NCBI GenBank assembly: GCA_965229935.1
Contig: CBDDKB010000002.1
Location: forward strand, 1,054,001-1,118,000
Length of the DNA: 64,000 nt
Direction: 5' to 3'
Source of the DNA: SPJN01 sp965229935
Lineage (GTDB): Bacteria; Pseudomonadota; Alphaproteobacteria; SPJN01
Shown piece by piece: positions 24,986 through 32,700 of this stretch. The position numbers and the translations under genes were made by a program. Under the pieces are notes generated by a model. That model saw nothing but the letters and a program-made list of their open reading frames with translations, made no database searches and was not told the origin of the DNA. Within the stretch, counting starts at the first letter, position 1. Each line of letters opens with the position of its first letter.

Positions 24986-25444
24986 ATGAATATTGTTCAG
25001 GTAACTGAAAATAAGGACACGGTTTGTAGAACAATTTTGCAAGCCTTGCCGTATTGGTTCGGCATTCAGTCCGCTGTGGACCAATATGCTTTAGATCCTG
25101 TCAATCAGCCTGTGTTTGCCGCTTATGACGGTGATCGTTTGATTGGCATGGTAACGTTGCAACATCATAGTGCGTGGAACCTTGAAATTGCAGCTATGGG
25201 CGTGCTGCCTGATTTTCATCGCATGTCAGTTGGCAGAAAGCTGATAAAGGCAATAGAAGATTTTGCTCGCGACCAAAATATTAAGGCGCTGACAGTCAAA
25301 ACATTGTCAGCCAGCAACCCGGATGAAGGTTATCGTAAGACAAGAGCTTTCTATGAAGGGGTTGGCTTTGAACTGTTTGAGGAAATGCCAAACCTTTGGG
25401 ATGAGAACAACCCCGCAGTGGTTTATATAAAACCATTAATCTGA
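24986..25444 (+). CDS. GNAT family N-acetyltransferase
   Basis: A 152-aa Gcn5-related acetyltransferase. The acetyl-CoA-binding motif A is AAMGVLPDFHRMSVGRKLI (about residues 70-88), followed by the C-terminal motif RAFYEGVGFELFEEM. The acceptor substrate is unknown. It follows the esterase gene by 3 bp and is the last forward gene before the dif-like site and the strand switch at 25.5 kb. Confidence 0.85.
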   Translation: MNIVQVTENKDTVCRTILQALPYWFGIQSAVDQYALDPVNQPVFAAYDGDRLIGMVTLQHHSAWNLEIAAMGVLPDFHRMSVGRKLIKAIEDFARDQNIKALTVKTLSASNPDEGYRKTRAFYEGVGFELFEEMPNLWDENNPAVVYIKPLI

Positions 25445-25501
25445 CGATCATAATCAAGTCGAGCCACAACAAATATCAACACGTTTTCCACACCCCCACA
25501 C

Positions 25502-25529
25502 AAGTTCCATAATATCTATTATGCGAGTA
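25502..25529. other. Candidate dif site (XerC/XerD chromosome dimer resolution)
   Basis: A 28-bp element in the 160-bp gap between two convergent genes. Read on the reverse strand it is an 11-bp arm TACTCGCATAA, a 6-bp centre TAGATA, and an 11-bp arm TTATGGAACTT. The inner CATAA-N6-TTATG core and the 11-6-11 layout match the E. coli dif site as I recall it (18 of 28 positions identical, including CGCATAA and TTATG). Gene orientation and GGGNAGGG octamers on both sides point toward it, as expected at the replication terminus. Confidence 0.7.
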
Positions 25530-25544
25530 ATGTCGGCCTGTGGA

Positions 25545-25576
25545 TAAGAAAAAGGCCGGTTATTTAAACCGGCCTT
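25545..25576 (-). terminator. Intrinsic terminator after the SDR gene
   Basis: A perfect 10-bp stem (AAGGCCGGTT, 25552-25561, with AACCGGCCTT, 25567-25576) and a 5-nt loop. On the reverse strand it is followed by TTTCTT, giving UUUUUCUU at the transcript end. It lies 28 bp past the SDR stop and may also stop forward transcripts from the GNAT gene. Confidence 0.75.
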
Positions 25577-25604
25577 CCCTTTGAATTATTTGGTGTTTTG
25601 TCGT

Positions 25605-26375
25605 TTAGGACGCTGCTACAAGCCCGCCATCTACAGGAATTGTTGCGCCTGTAATGTAAGAGCTTGCCTCTGACGCCAGGAACAGTGCGATGCCCGCCAT
25701 ATCCTCAGGCACGCCAATACGACCGCGAGGAACTGTTTTGACCAACCCTTCCTCAAAAGCGTCCAAGGTTGCGGCCATCATTTTGGACCTGAACGGACCC
25801 GGCGCGATACCTGTCACATTGATATTGTCGGGCGCCAACCGGCGCGCCAAATGACGTGTCAGATTGATCAAAGCGGCCTTGGATGATGAATAGGAATAGG
25901 TTTCAAGGCCTGGTGCATGCATTCCATCAATTGATGCTGTATTGATCACGCGCGCAGGATTTTCATGACTGCCAGCGGCCCTAAGTTCCGGCAGCAGTTG
26001 TTGAGTCAAAAAGAAGATCGATTTGACATTCAAGTTCATCACCTTGTCCCAACCACTTTCAGGAAACTCGTCAATAGGTGCGCCCCAATTGGCCCCGGCA
26101 TTATTGACGAGCACATCCAAATGCCCTTCCCGGTTTTTGATCTCTGCAGCCAGTTTTTCGACGCCTTCCATGTGCGCAAGGTTGTTCGGCAATGCGATAC
26201 ACTCACCATCCTGTGAAAGTCGTTCAGCGACTTCATTGCAGGCATCAACATCGCGTGAAGAGATGTAAACCTTGGCCCCATTGGCGGCAAAGCCTGTCGC
26301 GATCATCTCACCAATGCCGCGCGAGCCGCCGGTTACCAAAACAGTCTTGCCGGACACATCAAATAGATTTTTCAT
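25605..26375 (-). CDS. SDR family oxidoreductase
   Basis: A classical 256-aa short-chain dehydrogenase: TGGSRGIG cofactor loop near residues 14-21, NNAGANWG, catalytic Ser in NTASIDG, Tyr/Lys in YSSSKAALI, and the C-terminal ASSYITGATIPVDGG. The substrate is not predictable; the architecture resembles gluconate 5-dehydrogenase/3-oxoacyl-ACP reductase relatives. The start at 26375 (MKNLFDVSG) is chosen over 26408 because GGGGTT lies just upstream and the N-terminus fits the family. It is divergent from mazG. Confidence 0.87.
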   Translation of the reverse strand: MKNLFDVSGKTVLVTGGSRGIGEMIATGFAANGAKVYISSRDVDACNEVAERLSQDGECIALPNNLAHMEGVEKLAAEIKNREGHLDVLVNNAGANWGAPIDEFPESGWDKVMNLNVKSIFFLTQQLLPELRAAGSHENPARVINTASIDGMHAPGLETYSYSSSKAALINLTRHLARRLAPDNINVTGIAPGPFRSKMMAATLDAFEEGLVKTVPRGRIGVPEDMAGIALFLASEASSYITGATIPVDGGLVAAS

Positions 26376-26471
26376 CTGAACCCCATATTTAGTCACAGTG
26401 TTTGTCATTTTCTTTTATGATGGATGCTTCATAGCAAAAATCAGGCAATTGACGTAGGGAAAAGCAGCCAC

Positions 26472-27299
26472 ATGGCTTGGGAAAATAAAGACAATCCGGG
26501 AATTGAACGCATCTTGTCGGTCATGGCGCAGTTGCGTAATCCAGATGGCGGCTGCCCCTGGGATTTAGAGCAAACCTATCGCACGATCGCCCCCTACACG
26601 ATTGAGGAAGCCTATGAGGTCGCAGACGCTATTGAAAAGGATGATATGGCGGCGCTAAAGGAGGAGCTGGGCGATCTGTTGCTACAAGTCGTGTTCCACT
26701 CACAAATGGCATCCGAAGAAACCTTGTTTGATTTTAACGATGTCGCCAACGGCATTGCCGACAAAATGGTACGACGTCACCCCCATGTATTTGGCGATGC
26801 CTCCCACAGGGATGCAGATGAACAGACTAAAGCTTGGGAAACTTTGAAGGCTGAAGAACGCGCCCTAAAATCAGACGGAAAACCCGCCAGTGTCCTTGAT
26901 GATATACCGACCGCCCTTCCCGCTGCGACGCGTGCCCTGAAACTGCAAAAACGCGCGGCCCGTGTTGGATTTGATTGGGGGGCTGTACAGCCCGTGCTCG
27001 ATCAAATGAGTGAAGAAATTGAGGAGCTAGCCGCTGAACTTGCAAACACTGGTCAACCCGACGCAGATCGTGTCGAAGATGAGTTTGGCGATTTGATGTT
27101 CTGTGTCATCAATTTGGCACGGCACCTGAAGGTCGATCCAGAAGCTGCCCTGCGCAGAACCAATGCCAAGTTTGAACGGCGTTTCACCTATATTGAGGAT
27201 AGCCTGCGCGCTGATGGCAAAGAGATTGAACGTGCCAGCCTTGATGAGATGGAGACCTTGTGGCAGGCAGCAAAACAGACAGAACGTGCATCAGACTAA
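26472..27299 (+). CDS. mazG: Nucleoside triphosphate pyrophosphohydrolase MazG
   Basis: Hydrolyses (d)NTPs to monophosphate and PPi as a house-cleaning enzyme; in E. coli it also influences ppGpp levels. The 275-aa product has two tandem MazG domains. The first has CPWDLEQTYRTI, EEAYEVADAI and EELGDLLLQVVF; the second has EEIEELAAEL and EDEFGDLMFCVINLAR. The ATG at 26472, preceded by AGGGAAAAG, is preferred over 26424. The stop overlaps the stop of the convergent thiL by four bases. Confidence 0.94.
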   Translation: MAWENKDNPGIERILSVMAQLRNPDGGCPWDLEQTYRTIAPYTIEEAYEVADAIEKDDMAALKEELGDLLLQVVFHSQMASEETLFDFNDVANGIADKMVRRHPHVFGDASHRDADEQTKAWETLKAEERALKSDGKPASVLDDIPTALPAATRALKLQKRAARVGFDWGAVQPVLDQMSEEIEELAAELANTGQPDADRVEDEFGDLMFCVINLARHLKVDPEAALRRTNAKFERRFTYIEDSLRADGKEIERASLDEMETLWQAAKQTERASD

Positions 27300-28222
27300 A
27301 AGTGGCTAAAGCCTGATTGTGCAGTTTCAATGGGCCTGCCCTCGGCATCCAACAAGACAACGCCTTCGCCCTCCTCCACTTTGCCGATCAATGTAAAGCC
27401 GGCCTTCTCCAACTGATCTGCTTTGTTGAGATCTGCCGTTAGCAAAGTTTGATAATCATCGCCACCAGACCAGATCAGCGGCCAAGCCTCAGGCGCATTA
27501 GCAAGCAGGATACGCGCTGCATTGGAAAGCGGTAACGCTGACTTGTTGATTACAAGCTTGCAGCCTGACTGTCTTGCGATATGGCCTGCGTCAGCCAGCA
27601 ATCCGTCTGACAGGTCAATGCTTGCCGCGCCACAATTGGCTATAACTTCTGCTGCAGCTATTGGTGGATCGGGGAGCAAATAGGCTCGATCAAGCGCGCC
27701 ATCAATATAGGGGTATTGCAGGCCAAGGGCTGCATCCCCCAAATTGCCGGACACCCAGATCTGCTGCCCCGGCTTGGCGCCAGATCGCAACACAGGCCCC
27801 TGCCCCAAACACGCCCCGAATATTGTCACGCTGAAGCATGCTGGCCCGTCAGTCGTTACGGTGTCGCCGCCTAGCAATTCCAACCCGGCCCAGCGGTCAT
27901 GTGCTGCGGCCAAGCCAGCTACAAACAGGTCCATATGGTCTTTGTTGATCGGATGCTGCCATGCGCATGACAATAGGTAGCCAACGGGTCTTGCGCCCTT
28001 AGCCACAATATCAGACAGGTTTGCCCTTAAGATTTTTTGGGCAATAGTGTCATAAGGATCAGTTGGTCTGAAATGCCGTCCGGCGACCATCATATCCATG
28101 CTGGTGATCAGCGGGCCATCTTGGTCGAGCAATAGCGCGACATCATCTGATAGGGCCAATGCCCCCTCACCCTTGGCGAGTGGCGCGAGCTTTTCCCTGA
28201 TAAAGTCAAACTCGCCAGACAT
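27296..28222 (-). CDS. thiL: Thiamine-monophosphate kinase
   Basis: Phosphorylates thiamine phosphate to thiamine diphosphate. The 308-aa product has the AIR synthase-related fold with SDDVALL, TSMDMMVAGRHF, LLGGDTVTTDG and SIDLSDGLLADAGHIA, the nucleotide- and Mg-binding segments. It follows nusB by 3 bp in the rib-nusB-thiL run common to alphaproteobacteria. No thiamine riboswitch was seen within the cluster. Confidence 0.94.
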   Translation of the reverse strand: MSGEFDFIREKLAPLAKGEGALALSDDVALLLDQDGPLITSMDMMVAGRHFRPTDPYDTIAQKILRANLSDIVAKGARPVGYLLSCAWQHPINKDHMDLFVAGLAAAHDRWAGLELLGGDTVTTDGPACFSVTIFGACLGQGPVLRSGAKPGQQIWVSGNLGDAALGLQYPYIDGALDRAYLLPDPPIAAAEVIANCGAASIDLSDGLLADAGHIARQSGCKLVINKSALPLSNAARILLANAPEAWPLIWSGGDDYQTLLTADLNKADQLEKAGFTLIGKVEEGEGVVLLDAEGRPIETAQSGFSHF

Positions 28223-28225
28223 GGT

Positions 28226-28780
28226 TCAACTTTCGGTGTTGGCCGCGACCTTGCGGTAAAGTTGATTGAGAACACCGCCTGCGAATTTCAAATCCTGGCC
28301 ATCAAAAAAGGCATCGGCTATATCCAGAAAATCTGTCAGTACGGCCTTTTGATCAAGGTCAGGGCGCGCCACCCAGGCACCACAGCCAGCACGCAGTAAG
28401 GCGCGCATATTGGCATCCAGGCGGTTTAAGGCCCATCCTTCTGCCAAATGTGACGTGATGAGATCATCAATCTCAATCGACTGATTGGTTACTGTTGCGA
28501 CGATGGCTCGGAAATGATCCTGATCAGCTTCTTGCATGTCAGGCGCATCAGCATCTGGCAGATCAGCGACAGCGGCCTCTTCTGATGGCACAACTGGGCC
28601 AAGATGGAACGCGCAAAATTCTTCAACTACAGATGCAGGCTCAGCCTTCATCAAATCAATTTGGTAAAGTGCCTGCACGGCAGCCAGCCGCGCCAGCGAT
28701 AGTGGCGTTACTTGGGACGCCTCACGCTTTTTCGCCCGGCGGCGGGCAGCGGCGGCGGCATTATCGGCTGCTGAACTCAC
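28226..28780 (-). CDS. nusB: Transcription antitermination protein NusB
   Basis: Binds boxA RNA with S10/NusE for rRNA antitermination. The 184-aa protein has the all-helical NusB fold, with LAAVQALYQIDL near the N-terminus and LDANMRALLRAGCGAW and FVNQLYR-like LNQLYRKV at the C-terminus. An acidic insert (DLPDADAPDMQEAD) makes it longer than E. coli NusB. The GTG start overlaps the ribH stop (GTGA), so it is translationally coupled to ribH. Confidence 0.94.
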   Translation of the reverse strand: MSSAADNAAAAARRRAKKREASQVTPLSLARLAAVQALYQIDLMKAEPASVVEEFCAFHLGPVVPSEEAAVADLPDADAPDMQEADQDHFRAIVATVTNQSIEIDDLITSHLAEGWALNRLDANMRALLRAGCGAWVARPDLDQKAVLTDFLDIADAFFDGQDLKFAGGVLNQLYRKVAANTES

Positions 28781-29226
28781 GCAAAGCGTCCTTTCAATTC
28801 GACCATGCGCAAACAGGCGACTGCAGCATCTTTGCCTTTGTTACCTTCTGTGCGGCGCGCACGGGCCCATGCTTGGTCGCCATTTTCAACGGTCAGAATG
28901 CCATAACCAATGGCAGCCTTGTGCTGTAGCGCAAGGTCCTGCAGGCCACGAGCCGATTCTCCGCAGACATAATCATAATGGCTGGTTTCGCCACGGATAA
29001 CGGTCCCAAGCGCGATATAGCCGTCAAAGGGCGGCTCACCACCATTCCACGGACCATCAATGGCAAAGCGGATCGCACCGGGAATTTCAAAGGCACCGGG
29101 TACGGCGACCCGTTCATAAGTCGCGCCGATGCTTTCAAGATGTTCAATCGCGCCAAGCGCCATTTCTTCGGCAAGCTCTTCATAGAAGGTTGCCTCAATA
29201 ATCATGATATGGGGATTTTCCCGCAT
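28777..29226 (-). CDS. ribH: 6,7-dimethyl-8-ribityllumazine synthase
   Basis: Condenses the ribityl-aminouracil with dihydroxybutanone phosphate to give lumazine. The 149-aa subunit has VPGAFEIPGAI, ALGTVIRGETSHYDYVC, the catalytic His/Arg region, and IGYGILTVEN. It starts MRENPHIMII; the usual longer N-terminus is short here. It follows ribB by 12 bp and overlaps nusB by four bases. Confidence 0.95.
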   Translation of the reverse strand: MRENPHIMIIEATFYEELAEEMALGAIEHLESIGATYERVAVPGAFEIPGAIRFAIDGPWNGGEPPFDGYIALGTVIRGETSHYDYVCGESARGLQDLALQHKAAIGYGILTVENGDQAWARARRTEGNKGKDAAVACLRMVELKGRFA

Positions 29227-29238
29227 GGGTTCGCGTCC

Positions 29239-30387
29239 TTATGAGTTTGTGCCGGGGATGGGTTCTTGGCCGACAATTTTAAGACCATAGCCATCAAGCC
29301 CAACAATATTATGTTGTGTGTTTGACAGAAGCGTAATGTCCCGCACACCGAGGTCGAGCAGGATCTGTGCCCCCACCCCGTAATCGCGCAATGTTTCAGG
29401 CAGGGCCGAATTCAACGCCTGTTCATGTTCGGGCCTGCCGGGAATACCTTCGACATTCATCATCTCTGACACGATGGTTGAGCGTGTGTCACGGATCAGC
29501 ACGATCACACCACGCCCCACCTCATCAATATGCTTCATGCAATTCTGAAGAACCTTGCCGCGACCTTCATGGGCACCCAGCATATCGTCAAACAGGTTAA
29601 TTGCATGCATACGCACAGGAACAGGCCCGCCGGAGGAGACATCCCCCTTCACCAAGGCGACATGCTCTGCATATTCGGCCTTGTTGACATAAAGGCAAAG
29701 TTTGAAGTCACCGCCCCATTCGCTTTTAAAGTCTCGTTCAGCAGCCCGCATGATTACGCGGTCATGACGACGACGATAGGCGATCAGGTCGGCAATCTTG
29801 GCAATTTTCAAATTATGTTTCTGCGCAAATTTCACCAAATCAGGCAGACGGGCCATTGTCCCGTCATCATTCATGATCTCGCAAATCACGCCTGATGGGT
29901 TAAGGCCAGCAAGCCGTGAAATATCCACGCTGGCCTCGGTATGGCCTGCGCGCACCAACACTCCGCCATCACGAGCCTCAAGCGGGAACACATGGCCCGG
30001 CGTGGCAATATCCTGCGCATTCTTGGTCGGGTCGATTGCGACTTCAATTGTGCGCGCCCGGTCATGCGCGGAAATACCCGTCGTCACGCCCTCGCGCGCT
30101 TCAATCGAAACGGTAAAGGCTGTTTGGTGACGTGACTGGTTGGTCTGGCTCATTAAATGCAGGCCTAGCGCCTGAATGCGCTTGTGGTCCAATGTCAGAC
30201 AAATCAACCCACGGCCATGCGTGGCCATGAAGTTCACAGCCTCAGGCGTTGCCATTTCTGCGGGGATGACAAGATCACCTTCATTCTCGCGATCCTCGTC
30301 ATCGACAAGGATGAACATGCGGCCATTGCGGGCATCTTCGATCACTTCTTCGATAGAGGACAGATAGTCTGAATATGTTGAGGGCAT
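29239..30387 (-). CDS. ribB: 3,4-dihydroxy-2-butanone 4-phosphate synthase with degenerate GTP cyclohydrolase II-like domain
   Basis: The N-terminal domain (about 1-205) is an intact DHBP synthase: DDEDRENEGDLVIPAE, RGLICL, HDRARTI and HTEASVDLSR-like HTEASVDISR. The C-terminal half has the RibA fold, but the zinc-binding C-x2-GD...RCDCG region is replaced by INLFDDMLGAHEGRG, so the three zinc cysteines are missing. The catalytic GCH II function is therefore unlikely. This corresponds to the RibBX type reported from alphaproteobacteria. A true ribA would have to lie outside the window. RBS GGAAGGAC precedes the ATG. Confidence 0.93.
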   Translation of the reverse strand: MPSTYSDYLSSIEEVIEDARNGRMFILVDDEDRENEGDLVIPAEMATPEAVNFMATHGRGLICLTLDHKRIQALGLHLMSQTNQSRHQTAFTVSIEAREGVTTGISAHDRARTIEVAIDPTKNAQDIATPGHVFPLEARDGGVLVRAGHTEASVDISRLAGLNPSGVICEIMNDDGTMARLPDLVKFAQKHNLKIAKIADLIAYRRRHDRVIMRAAERDFKSEWGGDFKLCLYVNKAEYAEHVALVKGDVSSGGPVPVRMHAINLFDDMLGAHEGRGKVLQNCMKHIDEVGRGVIVLIRDTRSTIVSEMMNVEGIPGRPEHEQALNSALPETLRDYGVGAQILLDLGVRDITLLSNTQHNIVGLDGYGLKIVGQEPIPGTNS

Positions 30388-30389
30388 AA

Positions 30390-31040
30390 TCAGTCCTTCC
30401 AGGACAAACGGTTTGATTCAAAATTTGCGAAGCTAAGCAGGCGGCCCGTATAGCGGATCATGGGGTCCGCTTCCAGATTGATCCGGTCGCCGATCTTTGC
30501 GACGCCGAAAATAGTTTCCTGCTTGGTATGGGGGATAATGTTCACCCCGAATGTGCTGGCATCATCATCAACCTCATTCACTGTCAGTGATGTGCCGTTG
30601 ATGGCGATGGACCCTTTCGGGCTTAAAAACTTGCGGAATGGGCGAGGCACTTCGAAGGTATAGCGGGTGCTATCCCCCTCCTCCACCATCTCTTTGATGG
30701 TGCCGACCGCATCAACATGGCCTGTCACGATATGACCGCCCAGCTCCTCTCCCACGCGCAGGGCGCGTTCAAGATTAACGAGGGATCCTTCCTGCCAATC
30801 ATCAAGTGTGGTGCAATCCAAAGTCTCTTGCGAGATGTCAACGGCGAACCAACCATTATAGTCCTTCTCGCCATCGGTCTTGCCCATAGCGACCACCGTC
30901 AGGCACGCCCCATTGCAGGAAATCGATGCGCCTAAATCAATCCTGTCCACATCATAACGTGTCAAGATTTCGGCCCGAAGATCGCCGCGTTGTTCTAATG
31001 ACCGGATGCGGCCAATATCTGTGATAATTCCTGTAAACAT
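30390..31040 (-). CDS. ribE: Riboflavin synthase alpha subunit
   Basis: Dismutates two lumazines to riboflavin. The 216-aa protein has the two tandem lumazine-binding barrels. The first starts MFTGIITDIGRI and contains SCNGACLTV; the second has GHIVTGHVDAVG and SIAINGTSLTVNEV. It lies between ribD and ribB, separated by 9 and 2 bp, in the riboflavin operon. Called ribC in some naming schemes. Confidence 0.95.
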   Translation of the reverse strand: MFTGIITDIGRIRSLEQRGDLRAEILTRYDVDRIDLGASISCNGACLTVVAMGKTDGEKDYNGWFAVDISQETLDCTTLDDWQEGSLVNLERALRVGEELGGHIVTGHVDAVGTIKEMVEEGDSTRYTFEVPRPFRKFLSPKGSIAINGTSLTVNEVDDDASTFGVNIIPHTKQETIFGVAKIGDRINLEADPMIRYTGRLLSFANFESNRLSWKD

Positions 31041-31049
31041 GGCACTGTT

Positions 31050-32186
31050 TTAAGGCTGTTTGACCCAGATGTCCAAAAGGTCTTCGCCTAAATTCTCTTG
31101 CCGCGACAGTTGATAGCGGGGCATGTTAACCAGCTTGTCGACCCCGAAGGCCTCAATCGCAGGCAATCCGTCGCCACCGATCAGGCCTCCGGCGCGGAAC
31201 CAGCCGATCATATCAACCAATCCAAGTGCCAATAGGCCGCCTGCAACCTGACTGCCGCCTTCAACTAGAAGGCGGGTGACGCCGCGTAAGGCAAGCTCTT
31301 CCAAGGCCTTGTCTAGCGGCACGCCCTCTGCCCCATTTTTTGGGGGAGTGATCGAGATGACCTCTACCCCCGCTTTTTCAAAGGCTTTCCTACGCGCCTT
31401 GTCGGCACCCTCTCGGGTCACAATGATGGTTCGAACCTCATTGGCGGTTTGAACCAGCTTTGCTGTCAGGGGCAGGCGCAAATGACTGTCGAGCACCACT
31501 CTTGTAGGTGAACGGTCTTCAAGCCCGGGCAATCGGCATGTCAGGCTTGGGTCATCGGCAAGAGCGGTCCCTAGCCCGACCAAAATCGCATCAAATCGTG
31601 CCCGCATTAGGTGGGCGCGGGCGCGGGCTTCATCCCCCGTGATCCATTGGGATTGGCCAGTATGTGTCGCGATGCGGCCATCAAGGGAACTGCCGACCTT
31701 TAACATGACCATAGGACGTTTGTGTTCAAGCACTGACAGAAAGCCTGCATGCGTGCGGCGTGCTTCTTCGGCCAACAGTCCGCTCGTAATATCAATACCA
31801 GCTTCTTGCAGCTTTGCGTGACCTTGCCCAGAAACGGCAGGGTTTGGATCCTGCATGGCAGATACGACGCGACCAACCCCCGCAGCGATCAAGGCGTCGA
31901 TACAAGGTGGGGATTTACCATGATGGGCGCAAGGTTCGAGCGTGACATAGGCTGTTGCGCCCTTGACAGCATCAGCACCAAATCGAGATTTTGCAGCCTC
32001 TATCGCGACGACTTCTGCATGGGGCCTGCCGCCGGGCGCGGTGGTGCCCCGCCCGATGACGTGACCATCCTTGACCAAAACGCATCCAACAGATGGATTG
32101 GGCGCAACCTGTCCCAAGCCGCGCCGGCCCATCATAAGGGCCATGCGCATAAACTGATGATCGCTAGTCGCGCTCAATTTCGCCAT
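31050..32186 (-). CDS. ribD: Bifunctional diaminohydroxyphosphoribosylaminopyrimidine deaminase/reductase
   Basis: Catalyses deamination and then side-chain reduction in riboflavin synthesis. The 378-aa protein has the N-terminal CDA-type deaminase domain, with zinc ligands in HAEVVAIEAA and PCAHHGKSPPC, and a C-terminal RibD reductase domain (KVGSSLDGRIAT, LLVEGGSQVAGGLL). The ATG at 32186 lies inside the 3' end of nrdR, overlapping by 23 bp; a start at 32150 (MRMALMMG) is possible. The order nrdR-ribD-ribE-ribB-ribH-nusB-thiL indicates one transcript. Confidence 0.95.
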   Translation of the reverse strand: MAKLSATSDHQFMRMALMMGRRGLGQVAPNPSVGCVLVKDGHVIGRGTTAPGGRPHAEVVAIEAAKSRFGADAVKGATAYVTLEPCAHHGKSPPCIDALIAAGVGRVVSAMQDPNPAVSGQGHAKLQEAGIDITSGLLAEEARRTHAGFLSVLEHKRPMVMLKVGSSLDGRIATHTGQSQWITGDEARARAHLMRARFDAILVGLGTALADDPSLTCRLPGLEDRSPTRVVLDSHLRLPLTAKLVQTANEVRTIIVTREGADKARRKAFEKAGVEVISITPPKNGAEGVPLDKALEELALRGVTRLLVEGGSQVAGGLLALGLVDMIGWFRAGGLIGGDGLPAIEAFGVDKLVNMPRYQLSRQENLGEDLLDIWVKQP

Positions 32187-32637
32187 CCGGGCCGGTCAGA
32201 TTGCCGAGGAAGCTCTCGAAATCTTTGGTCTCGCGGAAGTTTTTGTAGACAGATGCAAAGCGGACATAGGCAACGGAATCAAGGTTTGCCAACCCTTCCA
32301 TCACCAGTTCGCCAACCACATCTGACGGAATTTCATTTTCGCCAAGCGATTCAAGGCGGCGTTGAATGCCAGTGACCATCTGATCAACACGATCAGGATC
32401 AACGGGACGTTTACGCAATGCCATCGAAACAGACCGCATCATCTTTTCACGGTCAAACGGGACGCGGCGTCCGCTTTTCTTAACCACTGTCAGTTCACGC
32501 AATTGCACCCGTTCAAAGGTTGTAAAGCGCGCACCACATGCGGAACAAAGCCGCCGCCGCCTGATCGCCGTGCCGTCCTCTGACGGTCGTGAATCTTTTA
32601 CTTGCGTGTCTTCATTGCCACAAAAAGGACAGCGCAT
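32164..32637 (-). CDS. nrdR: Transcriptional repressor NrdR
   Basis: ATP/dATP-sensing zinc repressor of ribonucleotide reductase genes. The 157-aa protein has an N-terminal zinc ribbon, CPFCGNEDTQVKDSRP and CSACGARFTTFER, followed by an ATP-cone domain (VVKKSGRRVPFDREKM to about residue 135). It is the first gene of the riboflavin cluster, an arrangement found across many proteobacteria. A terminator-like hairpin separates it from glyA upstream. Confidence 0.96.
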   Translation of the reverse strand: MRCPFCGNEDTQVKDSRPSEDGTAIRRRRLCSACGARFTTFERVQLRELTVVKKSGRRVPFDREKMMRSVSMALRKRPVDPDRVDQMVTGIQRRLESLGENEIPSDVVGELVMEGLANLDSVAYVRFASVYKNFRETKDFESFLGNLTGPDGEIERD

Positions 32638-32649
32638 TGAGCATCCCCC

Positions 32650-32686
32650 AAAACAAATGACCGCCCTGCCCCCATGGGCAAGGCGG
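32650..32686 (-). terminator. Intrinsic terminator-like hairpin after glyA
   Basis: An 11-bp stem (32661-32671 with 32676-32686, one G-U pair) and a 4-nt loop, lying between the glyA stop and nrdR. On the reverse strand it is followed by TCATTTGTTTT, a broken T tract, so termination may be partial. Confidence 0.55.
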
Positions 32687-32700
32687 CTAAATCAAAAAAC

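Noticed and set aside
25445..25604. Replication origin suggested by two DnaA-like boxes and an A/T-rich stretch
   Set aside because: Genes and octamers on both sides point toward this gap, which is the pattern of a terminus. Only two boxes are present, without a clear unwinding element or origin-linked genes.
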